Shown here in pieces: positions 1 to 4,957 of a stretch of DNA of 5,005 nt (position 1 is its first letter; each line of letters begins with the position of its first letter). Made by a program: the position numbers and the translations under genes. This DNA comes from Acidimicrobiia bacterium (GTDB taxonomy: Bacteria; Actinomycetota; Acidimicrobiia; Spongiisociales; UBA5794). The stretch covers positions 1 through 5,005 of the forward strand of contig JAOZMA010000184.1 in the NCBI GenBank assembly GCA_029934555.1. The letters run 5' to 3'. Under the pieces are notes generated by a model. The model was given only the letters and a program-made list of their open reading frames with translations. It made no database searches and was not told the origin of the DNA.

Positions 1-157
1 ACGGACACTTCCCAGACGGCACCGAGCACACACCCTGCCCATAGGCACGCGACAACTGAGAGCGACACGTCTTCGCCAAGTCGACAATGGAACCTTCATC
101 TCAGCGGACACCACCGTCTCGATGGGCATGTCGTGGCCCGGGCAGAGATGATCGTGG
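1..157. other. Left edge, no supportable gene
   Basis: I find no convincing coding region here. All frames are short or read as low-complexity Arg/His/Thr-rich translation. A minus-strand frame starting at ATG 129-127 stays open to the window edge, but it has no ribosome binding site, no TANNNT box at the spacing used by neighbouring genes, and an Arg-rich sequence typical of a wrong frame. A short plus frame ending in a TAG at 42-44 could be the tail of a gene entering from the left, but 13 codons are too few to judge. Confidence 0.5.
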
Positions 158-571
158 TCAGTCGGCAGCTGGTACGTCCACGCCTCTGTCGACGAGAACG
201 CCCTTGATGACACCGATGCGCGACTGAAGCCGGCCTGCACCGGATGCTTCCATCATGCGAGCGTTCAACGACACGCCGCCCAGATTGGTCATGTTCGCCG
301 CTTCACCCGGCCCACCGCCCGACTGGCTAACGAGGTCGATCTTCTGTCCTTCGATCTGGCCGAGTTGCATCCGCAATCCGGACAACTCGGCAAGAAGATC
401 AGCAGTCGTCCGCTCCTTGTCGGCATCGACGGCGTACTCCTCTGCCTGTTTCCTGAGCGCGTCACGCCTCGTCTGCAGCTCATACTTCTCGGCGAACGCG
501 TCATCCGGTAAAGCCCAGATCTGTTTGTTGACCTCGGCCAGCTCCCTGACGAGTGCAGATATCTGGTCCAT
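158..571 (-). CDS. Small coiled-coil protein, function unknown
   Basis: This encodes a 137-residue soluble protein with no signal peptide and no membrane segment. Residues 1-75 are almost continuous charged helix with heptad-like Leu/Ile/Ala spacing, broken once around LPDDAF (21-26), which suggests a helical hairpin or dimeric coiled coil. A Gly-rich hinge follows (SGGGPGE, 84-90), then a second short helical part (100-130) ending in a Val/Asp-rich tail. The ATG at 571 is chosen because TATCGT lies exactly 6 nt before it, with no Shine-Dalgarno sequence, matching three other genes here. It is divergent from the membrane protein gene at 741. I recall the LPDDAFAEKYEL-type segment from uncharacterised actinobacterial proteins but cannot name a family. 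A structural or protein-protein interaction role is only an inference from the coiled coil. The gene itself is well supported by its charged, non-repetitive composition; its function is not. Confidence 0.8.
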   Translation of the reverse strand: MDQISALVRELAEVNKQIWALPDDAFAEKYELQTRRDALRKQAEEYAVDADKERTTADLLAELSGLRMQLGQIEGQKIDLVSQSGGGPGEAANMTNLGGVSLNARMMEASGAGRLQSRIGVIKGVLVDRGVDVPAAD

Positions 572-577
572 ACGTTC

Positions 578-583
578 ACGATA
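578..583 (-). promoter_or_regulatory. -10 box TATCGT, leaderless start of the coiled-coil gene
   Basis: On the minus strand TATCGT is followed by six bases (GAACGT) and then the ATG at 571, so transcription would begin at or next to the A of the start codon. No Shine-Dalgarno sequence is present. The box sits in a short dyad: ACGAT at 578-582 and ATCGT at 588-592, separated by 5 nt. No good -35 hexamer is visible. Confidence 0.6.
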
Positions 584-630
584 TCAAATCGTTCCGTTCC
601 GAGACGCGGATCTCATCGACTCGCGAACCT

Positions 631-651
631 CGGAGCCACCACCAGGCTCCG
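631..651. repeat. Perfect 7-bp inverted repeat (hairpin) in divergent intergenic region
   Basis: CGGAGCC (631-637) and GGCTCCG (645-651) are exact reverse complements around a 7-nt loop (ACCACCA). The stem is GC-rich, with one possible extra T-G wobble pair at 630/652. No T-tract follows on either strand, so it is not a classical intrinsic terminator. It lies between two divergent genes and could be a protein-binding site. The repeat itself is certain; its function is inference. Confidence 0.5.
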
Positions 652-672
652 GTCCACTGCGTGACACGAAGC

Positions 673-687
673 CCAGGGAGCCCCTGG
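673..687. repeat. Perfect 6-bp inverted repeat (short-loop hairpin)
   Basis: CCAGGG (673-678) and CCCTGG (682-687) are exact reverse complements with a 3-nt loop (AGC). It is the second GC-rich dyad within 60 bp in the divergent intergenic region, about 40 bp upstream of the -10 box at 729. There is no T-tract. A regulatory role is possible but not shown. Confidence 0.45.
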
Positions 688-713
688 CATGCGAGATCGT
701 GGGGGAAGGTCAA

Positions 714-723
714 ACGGCGCCGT
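714..723. promoter_or_regulatory. 10-bp perfect palindrome upstream of the 741 promoter
   Basis: ACGGCGCCGT is a perfect 10-bp palindrome ending 5 bp before the -10 box at 729-734, inside what would be the -35/-10 spacer. A repressor bound there would block RNA polymerase, so it is a candidate operator for the membrane protein gene. GC-rich palindromes occur by chance at moderate frequency in such genomes, so this stays tentative. Confidence 0.35.
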
Positions 724-728
724 CGTAG

Positions 729-734
729 TAGCCT
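729..734 (+). promoter_or_regulatory. -10 box TAGCCT, leaderless start of the membrane protein gene
   Basis: TAGCCT is followed by six bases (CCCGGC) and then the ATG at 741, the same spacing as at three other genes in the window. No Shine-Dalgarno sequence precedes the ATG. A weak GGTCAAA around 708-714 is the only thing resembling a -35 element. Confidence 0.55.
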
Positions 735-740
735 CCCGGC

Positions 741-1286
741 ATGACCGGCTATGGAGAATCGGCTGAAATTGCCGCAGATCTAGACCTCGAAGACGTCTCT
801 GAACCGGTCCCCCACTGGTATCGAGGAGTGGCGCTGACGGTTCTCGTCTTGTCCATCATCACGGCCATATCGGCCCTCCTTGCCGGCCTTGCGGCTCACG
901 AGACTCTTCTCGATCGAACCGAGGAGATCATCGGCGTGGCGTTCACCGGCGACGACCAGTTGACCATCGACCTTCTGAATACCAAGCACGACCTCCAGAC
1001 GGCTCTTGGCCAGGAGGTGAGCGAAGCGGAAGCCGAACGAATCGAAGATCTCGAGAACGAGATTCGACAGTTGACGAGCAAAACCTCAACTGAAGACACT
1101 GCAGCGCGGATCTCCGTCTCAACTCACATGCTGTTCTCGATCGCAGCCACGATCGCCGCTATTGCCATTGCGGTGACGGGCCTGGCACCGATCGTGCACC
1201 AGCGCTGGCTCTGGGGCGTCGGCGTTCTGATCGGCGTGGTAGCGGTCGGGTTCCTGTCCTACGGCGTGATCGGGTTCCTCGCGTAG
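741..1286 (+). CDS. Three-helix membrane protein with coiled-coil loop (DUF4337-like architecture)
   Basis: This encodes a 181-residue integral membrane protein. Residues 1-27 are acidic and soluble, with no signal peptide. TM1 spans about 29-51. A charged region follows, whose part at about 86-116 (rich in Glu, with EAERIEDLENEIRQL) is a likely coiled coil. TM2 is about 129-150 and TM3 about 155-180, separated by a short loop with a basic residue and Trp (HQRWLW). One N-terminal helix, a coiled-coil loop and a C-terminal helix pair resemble the DUF4337 family of uncharacterised membrane proteins, but I match only the layout and the C-terminal style, not a diagnostic motif. The start is fixed by TAGCCT 6 nt upstream. 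No catalytic or transport motif is visible. The coiled coil suggests self-association or a partner protein (inference). It ends 82 bp before the hydrolase gene, which has its own -10 box. Confidence 0.85.
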   Translation: MTGYGESAEIAADLDLEDVSEPVPHWYRGVALTVLVLSIITAISALLAGLAAHETLLDRTEEIIGVAFTGDDQLTIDLLNTKHDLQTALGQEVSEAEAERIEDLENEIRQLTSKTSTEDTAARISVSTHMLFSIAATIAAIAIAVTGLAPIVHQRWLWGVGVLIGVVAVGFLSYGVIGFLA

Positions 1287-1344
1287 GGTCCACGCCCCCC
1301 CCTGAATCGTCATGCTCTATGTCGGTGTCCGGGTCCGAAAGCAA

Positions 1345-1354
1345 GGCGATCGCC
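1345..1354. promoter_or_regulatory. 10-bp perfect palindrome upstream of the hydrolase promoter
   Basis: GGCGATCGCC is a perfect palindrome ending 2 bp before the -10 box at 1357-1362, in the position where a repressor would overlap the spacer. It contains GCGATCGC, a motif that is abundant in some genomes for reasons unrelated to gene control, so it may be a frequent word in this genome and not an operator. Confidence 0.3.
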
Positions 1355-1356
1355 GG

Positions 1357-1362
1357 TACGCT
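1357..1362 (+). promoter_or_regulatory. -10 box TACGCT, decides the hydrolase start
   Basis: TACGCT is followed by six bases (GTGACC) and then the ATG at 1369, giving a leaderless mRNA. This supports the ATG at 1369 over the in-frame ATG at 1312, which has neither a Shine-Dalgarno sequence nor a TANNNT box and would add a basic, non-conserved-looking stretch. A GTG at 1363 is also in frame, but it lies between the -10 box and the predicted transcript start. Confidence 0.55.
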
Positions 1363-1368
1363 GTGACC

Positions 1369-2148
1369 ATGGCAAAGACTCTCTGGGGCGTAGCGAAGAA
1401 ACCACTGGCAGTCGGCGGGATGCTCACCGCGCAGATGGTTCAGACCGTCCAGCGCCCCGACCTCGAAAGCTTCACTGATCAAGATCCGTCCGGGGTATTC
1501 GGCGCTTCCGACCTGCCACCACTCCGCATGATCGTGCTCGGCGACAGCACCGTCACCGCTCCGGGAGTGGAGCCTCTCGATGCCTGCTGGGCGCGGCGAA
1601 CGGCACTCTACTTCTCGGACCGGTACCGGGTTGAGCTCATCTCCCTCGCCGTCGGTGGATCGAAGATCGCGGACGTGCGTGGAGAACAGATGCATCAAGC
1701 GATTGTCACCGGCGGTGACATCGCCATCGTGTGTGTCGGAGGAAACGACGCCCTTCGGGGGACGCCGATCAATCGCTTCGAGGCTGCTTTCGACGAGACG
1801 ATCCGATCTCTCGTTGCCGCCTTCCCCGCCGTGGCCGTGTGCGGCGTCGGTGACCTCGGGACGATCCCCCGGCTCCCGGCAATGGCACGAGGCATCGCCC
1901 GGGTTCGCGCCCGCTCCGTCGATCACGCCATCGGCCGGGTCACCGATCGCTATACCGTTCCCAAGACGAGAGCGTGGGGACCCGAATTCGAGGCCTTCGA
2001 GACCGACCCCAACATCTGGGCCGGAGATCTCTTCCACGCATCGGCCGAAGGACATGCCCTGTACGCGGATGCAGCGATTCCTCTCGTTGAGGAGGCGCTC
2101 AGGCGGTCGGACTTCGCTCCGTCAGGAAGTGGCGAATCATCGCAGTGA
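1369..2148 (+). CDS. SGNH/GDSL-family hydrolase
   Basis: This encodes a 259-residue protein with all the SGNH blocks. Block I is LGDSTVTAPGV (57-67) with nucleophile Ser60. Block II is AVGGSKI (94-100) with oxyanion Gly97. Block III is VGGND (123-127) with Asn126. Block V is DLFH (220-223), giving Asp220 and His223. The family is made of esterases, lipases, acyl-transfer enzymes and carbohydrate deacetylases working through a Ser-His-Asp centre. The substrate cannot be read from the sequence. Residues 1-30 form a weakly amphipathic stretch (WGVAKKPLAVGGMLTAQMV) without a clear signal peptidase site, so the enzyme is probably cytosolic or loosely membrane-associated. Around 161-180 an insert, DLGTIPRLPAMARGIARVR, may shape the substrate pocket. 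The last 16 codons overlap the convergent udk gene and encode a Ser/Gly-rich tail, probably disordered. The start at ATG 1369 is set by a -10 box 6 nt upstream; an alternative at 1312 would add 19 residues. Confidence 0.92.
   Translation: MAKTLWGVAKKPLAVGGMLTAQMVQTVQRPDLESFTDQDPSGVFGASDLPPLRMIVLGDSTVTAPGVEPLDACWARRTALYFSDRYRVELISLAVGGSKIADVRGEQMHQAIVTGGDIAIVCVGGNDALRGTPINRFEAAFDETIRSLVAAFPAVAVCGVGDLGTIPRLPAMARGIARVRARSVDHAIGRVTDRYTVPKTRAWGPEFEAFETDPNIWAGDLFHASAEGHALYADAAIPLVEEALRRSDFAPSGSGESSQ
2099..2148. other. 50-bp convergent overlap of the hydrolase and udk 3' ends
   Basis: The hydrolase stop (TGA at 2146-2148, plus) lies inside the udk coding region, and the udk stop (TGA read from 2101-2099, minus) lies inside the hydrolase. 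The shared 50 bp code for low-complexity tails in both proteins. No terminator hairpin separates the genes, so their transcripts must be complementary at least across this stretch. Confidence 0.85.
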
Positions 2149-2791
2149 CCGTGCCGATCACTCCCGGGTTGTAGCCCTCAGGAACGATGATGTCGGCGTA
2201 GCGCTTCGACGGTTCAACGAACTGGAGATGCATCGGCCGCACGGTCTCCTCGTACTGCTCGAGCACCGAATCGACCGTTCTCCCCCGCTCGACGATGTCG
2301 CGCTGGAGACGCCTCATCAGTCGGAGATCGGAGTCTGTGTCGATGTAGATGCGGAGATCCATCCGTTCGCGGATCTCAGGCTCGGCAAGTACGAGGATCC
2401 CTTCGACGAGGATCACCGGTTGGGGTTCGACATGCACCGTCTCCGATGCGCGCGTGTGGTTGGCAAAGTCATACACGGGTCGTTCGATAGCCCTCCCGGA
2501 TCGGAGGGTTTCGATGTGCTCGACGAACAGTTCATTCTCGAGAGAATCCGGATGGTCGTAGTTGATCCTCGTGCGCTCTTCGTAGGAGAGGTGCTCCTGA
2601 CGCCGGTAGTAGGCATCGTGCGGGAGTCGGGCGACAACGTCCGGGCCCACGATGTCCACGACGCTCTGGGCGATCGTCGTCTTCCCTGACCCTGAACCGC
2701 CGGCGATCGCGATGACCAGGGGAGTTTCGTTGTCTTCGCCGTGTGGCCAGGCGAGGGCGTGGCCGAAGTGAGTTTCAAGGTCGAACGTCAT
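2099..2791 (-). CDS. udk: Uridine kinase (uridine-cytidine kinase)
   Basis: This 230-residue P-loop kinase phosphorylates uridine and cytidine to UMP and CMP with ATP or GTP (EC 2.7.1.48), in cytosolic pyrimidine salvage. Visible family landmarks, in order: Walker A GGSGSGKT (31-38); HDAYY (58-62) with the catalytic Asp59; NYDHPDS (77-83); PVYDF (105-109) for nucleoside binding; VEGIL (129-133), the Walker B-like strand; lid RLQRDIVERGR (161-171); and PSKRYADIIVP (194-204) near the end. Length is close to the roughly 213 residues of the E. coli enzyme, with about 15 extra residues before the P-loop. The start at ATG 2791 is preferred because TAGGAT lies 8 nt upstream; an in-frame GTG at 2821 would add 10 residues and lacks both a -10 box and a good ribosome binding site. 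The 3' end overlaps the convergent hydrolase gene by 50 bp. E. coli Udk is feedback-inhibited by CTP and UTP; whether this one is cannot be seen. Confidence 0.95.
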   Translation of the reverse strand: MTFDLETHFGHALAWPHGEDNETPLVIAIAGGSGSGKTTIAQSVVDIVGPDVVARLPHDAYYRRQEHLSYEERTRINYDHPDSLENELFVEHIETLRSGRAIERPVYDFANHTRASETVHVEPQPVILVEGILVLAEPEIRERMDLRIYIDTDSDLRLMRRLQRDIVERGRTVDSVLEQYEETVRPMHLQFVEPSKRYADIIVPEGYNPGVIGTVTAMIRHFLTERSPTA

Positions 2792-2799
2792 GAGCCACA

Positions 2800-2805
2800 A
2801 TCCTA
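2800..2805 (-). promoter_or_regulatory. -10 box TAGGAT upstream of udk
   Basis: On the minus strand TAGGAT is followed by 8 nt and the ATG at 2791, giving a leaderless or near-leaderless udk mRNA (0-2 nt leader). It sits in a perfect 8-bp palindrome, TCCTAGGA (2801-2808). Its spacing is 2 nt longer than at the other four-gene set, so it is less certain. It also implies udk can be transcribed independently of the zinc-ribbon gene upstream. Confidence 0.45.
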
Positions 2806-2932
2806 GGACCTCCGGGTTCACGATGCTCCGCCCGGCTGATGCCCTCCATCAGGTACATCACACTTGGGAGTCGGAGTGCCGGGAAGGCCACAGGGTCGAG
2901 CAGAGCGGCGAGCTCAGAGCGTCGCTCCAGTT

Positions 2933-3661
2933 CTACCAGCCGCTCTGGTACGCAGACCCCGTCAGCTTGCCGGCGTCGGGATCGAACAGCGCACATTCGC
3001 CTACGCGATTGCCGGATTCCCACCACCCCTGCGATGGCCATAGCGCCCAGAAGTGGAGAGCCGACGTCTCGTAGTCGATGCCCACGTAGTCCTCGAAGGT
3101 GGCCCGGCACACGGACTTGAGATCTGCAACGACCGTTTCGTCGCCCGGGTACGGCCCCGATGGGAATTCGTGGACGTAGTAGATCTCGGCATCGTGGGGA
3201 TCATCACACGACACGAGCGAGAAGTCGTCCCCTGCCAGGTACTTGTCGAGCTCATCGTCGTCGATGCACTGGCCAACAACCAGACCATCCCCGCCAACCG
3301 CAGGAACCGTCGTCTCCGCAACAACCGTCGTATCGCTGGAGGTGGTCGGATCATCCGTCCCGCCGAGGATCGATTCGGCCACGACGGATGCAGCGAAAAC
3401 ACCGGCAACAAGAATGACCGAGCCGATGACGAAGACGAGCACGAACAGCAGCCATGTCGGGAGGCGAGACGACCGTCCTTCTCCCGCTCTCTCTGCCGGG
3501 GTCTTCGCCGGATTCCCGGGGCGTGCCGTGACGTCGGGAGGCGCTTCGATCGAGCTTGGTGAGACCGCTGCGACGGGGGAGATCGGGTGTTCACATGCCG
3601 GGCAGGTTGAGGCGGAGGAAGAGATCCTCTGACCACACTGCGAGCATTCGATCAACGCCAC
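2933..3661 (-). CDS. Zinc-ribbon, single-pass membrane protein with Septum_form-like domain
   Basis: This encodes a 242-residue protein in four parts. Residues 6-23 are a zinc ribbon, CxxC-x10-CxxC (Cys6, 9, 20, 23), in the cytosol. A Pro/Ser/Ala-rich linker runs to about 66. One membrane helix spans about 69-94 (LLFVLVFVIGSVILVAGVF). A Thr/Val/Ser-rich spacer (103-122) leads into an extracytoplasmic domain (127-242) resembling the actinobacterial Septum_form family: VGQC (129-132), VSCDDPHDAEIY (150-161), YPGDE (171-175), Cys185 and Cys223. The four outer cysteines (132, 152, 185, 223) are spaced as likely disulfides. The family name comes from a proposed link to septum formation; no enzymatic role is known to me, so a cell-envelope or division-related role is inference. 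The GTG start at 3661 is fixed by a strong AGGAGGT 6 nt upstream. It ends 141 bp upstream of udk on the same strand, possibly with some read-through, and is divergent from the MFS gene. Confidence 0.88.
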   Translation of the reverse strand: MALIECSQCGQRISSSASTCPACEHPISPVAAVSPSSIEAPPDVTARPGNPAKTPAERAGEGRSSRLPTWLLFVLVFVIGSVILVAGVFAASVVAESILGGTDDPTTSSDTTVVAETTVPAVGGDGLVVGQCIDDDELDKYLAGDDFSLVSCDDPHDAEIYYVHEFPSGPYPGDETVVADLKSVCRATFEDYVGIDYETSALHFWALWPSQGWWESGNRVGECALFDPDAGKLTGSAYQSGW

Positions 3662-3666
3662 TCATG

Positions 3667-3673
3667 ACCTCCT
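3667..3673 (-). promoter_or_regulatory. Strong Shine-Dalgarno AGGAGGT deciding a GTG start
   Basis: On the minus strand AGGAGGT is followed by CATGA and then the GTG at 3661. This selects the GTG. The ATG at 3665, only 2 nt from the ribosome binding site, is in a different frame that does not encode the zinc ribbon. It is the only clear Shine-Dalgarno sequence before a gene in the window. Confidence 0.75.
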
Positions 3674-3686
3674 GGACACTCCAACA

Positions 3687-3692
3687 ACCCTA
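3687..3692 (-). promoter_or_regulatory. Possible -10 box TAGGGT for the zinc-ribbon gene
   Basis: TAGGGT on the minus strand would start transcription around 3680, giving a leader of about 20 nt that contains the AGGAGGT ribosome binding site. That geometry fits a leadered gene. No convincing -35 element is seen, so this rests on the -10 box and position alone. Confidence 0.35.
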
Positions 3693-3713
3693 GCGGCGGC
3701 ATCGAACCCGGCA

Positions 3714-3744
3714 GCCCGATGGGAGACTCTCCCTATCATCGGGC
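3714..3744. promoter_or_regulatory. Nested inverted repeat over the MFS promoter, candidate operator
   Basis: Inner arms GGGAGA (3721-3726) and TCTCCC (3728-3733) are perfect reverse complements around a single C. Outer arms GCCCGAT (3714-3720) and ATCGGGC (3738-3744) are also perfect. The outer and inner left arms are contiguous, while four bases (TATC, 3734-3737) separate the right arms. The right side overlaps the -10 box TATCAT and the predicted transcript start. A regulator bound here would cover the MFS promoter and lies just upstream of the divergent zinc-ribbon promoter. The symmetry is directly visible; binding by a regulator is inference. Confidence 0.5.
3734..3739 (+). promoter_or_regulatory. 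-10 box TATCAT, leaderless start of the MFS gene
   Basis: TATCAT is followed by six bases (CGGGCC) and then GTG at 3746, the same spacing as at the genes starting at 571, 741 and 1369. It argues that translation begins at this GTG and not at the in-frame ATG at 3719, which would lie upstream of the -10 box and so outside the transcript. Confidence 0.6.
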
Positions 3745-3745
3745 C

Positions 3746-4957
3746 GTGGTTCACCCCGAGGCGGCATACCCGAACAGGCGATGGATCGTGCCGCTGGCGG
3801 CCACGGTGATGGTCGGGTTCGGCGTGATTCTCTACGGGTTCTCCGTCTACGCCACCGACCAGGCGGCCGGCGCTGACTTCTCCAAGACGGCCCTCTCCCT
3901 GGCATACGGTGGCTCTGTGTTCGTCGGCGGTCTTCTCGCCCTTCCCGTCGGCCGCTATGCCGACAAGCATGGCGTACGCATCATCGTTGGGGCAGGTGCC
4001 GTGCTCGGTTCGATGGGCCTCGTCGCCTTCTCGATGTCGAATCAGTCGTGGCAGATCGTCGCGGCGTGGTGGCTGTTGATCGGCCCCGCTCAGGCGATGA
4101 TCTACTACGAACCGGCCTACGTGGCCATCGCCCAGTGGTCTCCATCTCAAGACCGTGCCCGAACCCTGGCGACCATCACACTCATCGGCGGTCTGGCAGG
4201 AATCGTCTTCATTCCTCTTGCGGCCCGCCTGGTCGCTTTCGTTGGCTGGCGCCCGGCCGTCCTCATCCTGGCACTCCTGCTCCTCACGGTGGGCGGGGCT
4301 ACCGCCGTGTTCGCCCTGCCTCACCAACGCGGCAGAGCCGACGGGGCCGTGAGCCCATCGGCTACTGATGTCTCGACCGCCGGTCTGTTGAAGGACCGCC
4401 GGTTCCTGCTCTACACGCTGGCGTTGATGCTCATCCTCCTGGCCACTCAGGGCATCATCGCTCATCGTGTGGCTCGCTTCGAGGAGGTCGGTTTCTCTCT
4501 GGCGACGGTCGCCCTGTGGGCGGCGATCGCTTCGGCGTTGAGCCTTCCCGGACGGTGGATTGCGCCAAGACTGGCCGATCGATTCGGAGCGACTCGTGTT
4601 CAAGCGGCTATCGCCCTGATCGTGGCGTTCAGCGTCACGTTGATGGTAAATGGCACGGCGTCGTGGCAGATGGTCGGCCACTTCTTCCTGTTTGGCCTCG
4701 CGTTCGGGGCACTGCTGCCGCTGAGAGCCATGGTCATGGGCGACTGGTACTCGGGGCCGTCCTACGGGAGGATCATGGGAACACAGTGGACCGCAGTCGT
4801 ACTCGTCGCCGCGAGCGGCCCCGTTCTCGTCGGTGTGCTACGGGACACGACCGGCGGTTACGCGGTCTCGAGCGCGATCCTCTCCGGTCTGTACCTGGCA
4901 GCAGCGATGACGATCATGCTCAGCGGCCGGGACCGAGCGAGGCCCGACAAATCGTGA
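3746..4957 (+). CDS. Major facilitator superfamily transporter, 12 TM
   Basis: This encodes a 403-residue secondary transporter of the inner membrane. Twelve hydrophobic segments are visible at about 13-35, 51-69, 77-96, 103-128, 141-163, 168-190, 219-240, 251-270, 283-301, 307-330, 344-366 and 372-393, in two six-helix halves joined by a polar loop (191-218). The loop between helices 2 and 3 carries MFS motif A, GRYADKHGVR (69-78), with its Asp and Arg; a degenerate copy, APRLADRFGATR (273-284), sits in the second half. The first-helix style (YGFSVYATDQ, then SKTALSLAYGGS) recalls the oxalate/formate antiporter and monocarboxylate-like branch, so an organic anion is plausible, but substrate and direction are not readable. 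The GTG start follows a -10 box by 6 nt; starting at ATG 3719 would add 9 residues. It is divergent from the zinc-ribbon gene, and a nested inverted repeat covers its promoter. Confidence 0.92.
   Translation: MVHPEAAYPNRRWIVPLAATVMVGFGVILYGFSVYATDQAAGADFSKTALSLAYGGSVFVGGLLALPVGRYADKHGVRIIVGAGAVLGSMGLVAFSMSNQSWQIVAAWWLLIGPAQAMIYYEPAYVAIAQWSPSQDRARTLATITLIGGLAGIVFIPLAARLVAFVGWRPAVLILALLLLTVGGATAVFALPHQRGRADGAVSPSATDVSTAGLLKDRRFLLYTLALMLILLATQGIIAHRVARFEEVGFSLATVALWAAIASALSLPGRWIAPRLADRFGATRVQAAIALIVAFSVTLMVNGTASWQMVGHFFLFGLAFGALLPLRAMVMGDWYSGPSYGRIMGTQWTAVVLVAASGPVLVGVLRDTTGGYAVSSAILSGLYLAAAMTIMLSGRDRARPDKS

Noticed and set aside
255..728. 157-codon plus-strand frame opposite the coiled-coil gene
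   Set aside because: The composition is Ser/Arg/Pro-rich and wrong-frame-like, and the opposite strand has a better protein and a promoter box at the correct place.
1295..1302. Run of eight C bases after the membrane protein stop codon, as a possible phase-variable tract
   Set aside because: It is outside any coding region and upstream of the predicted hydrolase -10 box by more than 50 bp, so slippage would have no obvious effect.
1312..1368. Upstream ATG at 1312 as the hydrolase start
   Set aside because: There is no Shine-Dalgarno sequence or TANNNT box before it, and the extra residues are basic and unlike a signal peptide, while 1369 has a well-placed -10 box.
1159..2055. 298-codon open frame on the minus strand, opposite the hydrolase and the end of the membrane protein gene
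   Set aside because: It lies antisense to a gene with intact catalytic motifs, its translation is rich in Arg, Gly, Asp and His with no domain, and long antisense frames are expected in GC-rich coding DNA.
1580..2689. 369-codon plus-strand open frame across the hydrolase and udk
   Set aside because: It crosses two confidently identified genes in other frames and shows no domain of its own.
2836..2852. Inverted repeat CTGATG / CATCAG with a 5-nt loop upstream of udk, as a terminator of the zinc-ribbon gene
   Set aside because: The stem is only 6 bp with mixed GC content and no T-tract follows on the minus strand.
2775..3110. 111-codon minus-strand frame bridging the zinc-ribbon gene and udk
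   Set aside because: About half of it overlaps the Septum_form-like domain in another frame, and the rest has no motif, ribosome binding site or promoter box.
3719..3745. ATG at 3719 as the MFS start
   Set aside because: It would lie upstream of the TATCAT box and inside the inverted repeat, with no ribosome binding site; GTG 3746 has the shared 6-nt spacing.
3662..4681. 339-codon open frame on the minus strand, opposite the MFS gene
   Set aside because: The translation is dominated by Arg, Asp, Gln and His without recognisable motifs, while the plus strand gives a clear 12-helix transporter.
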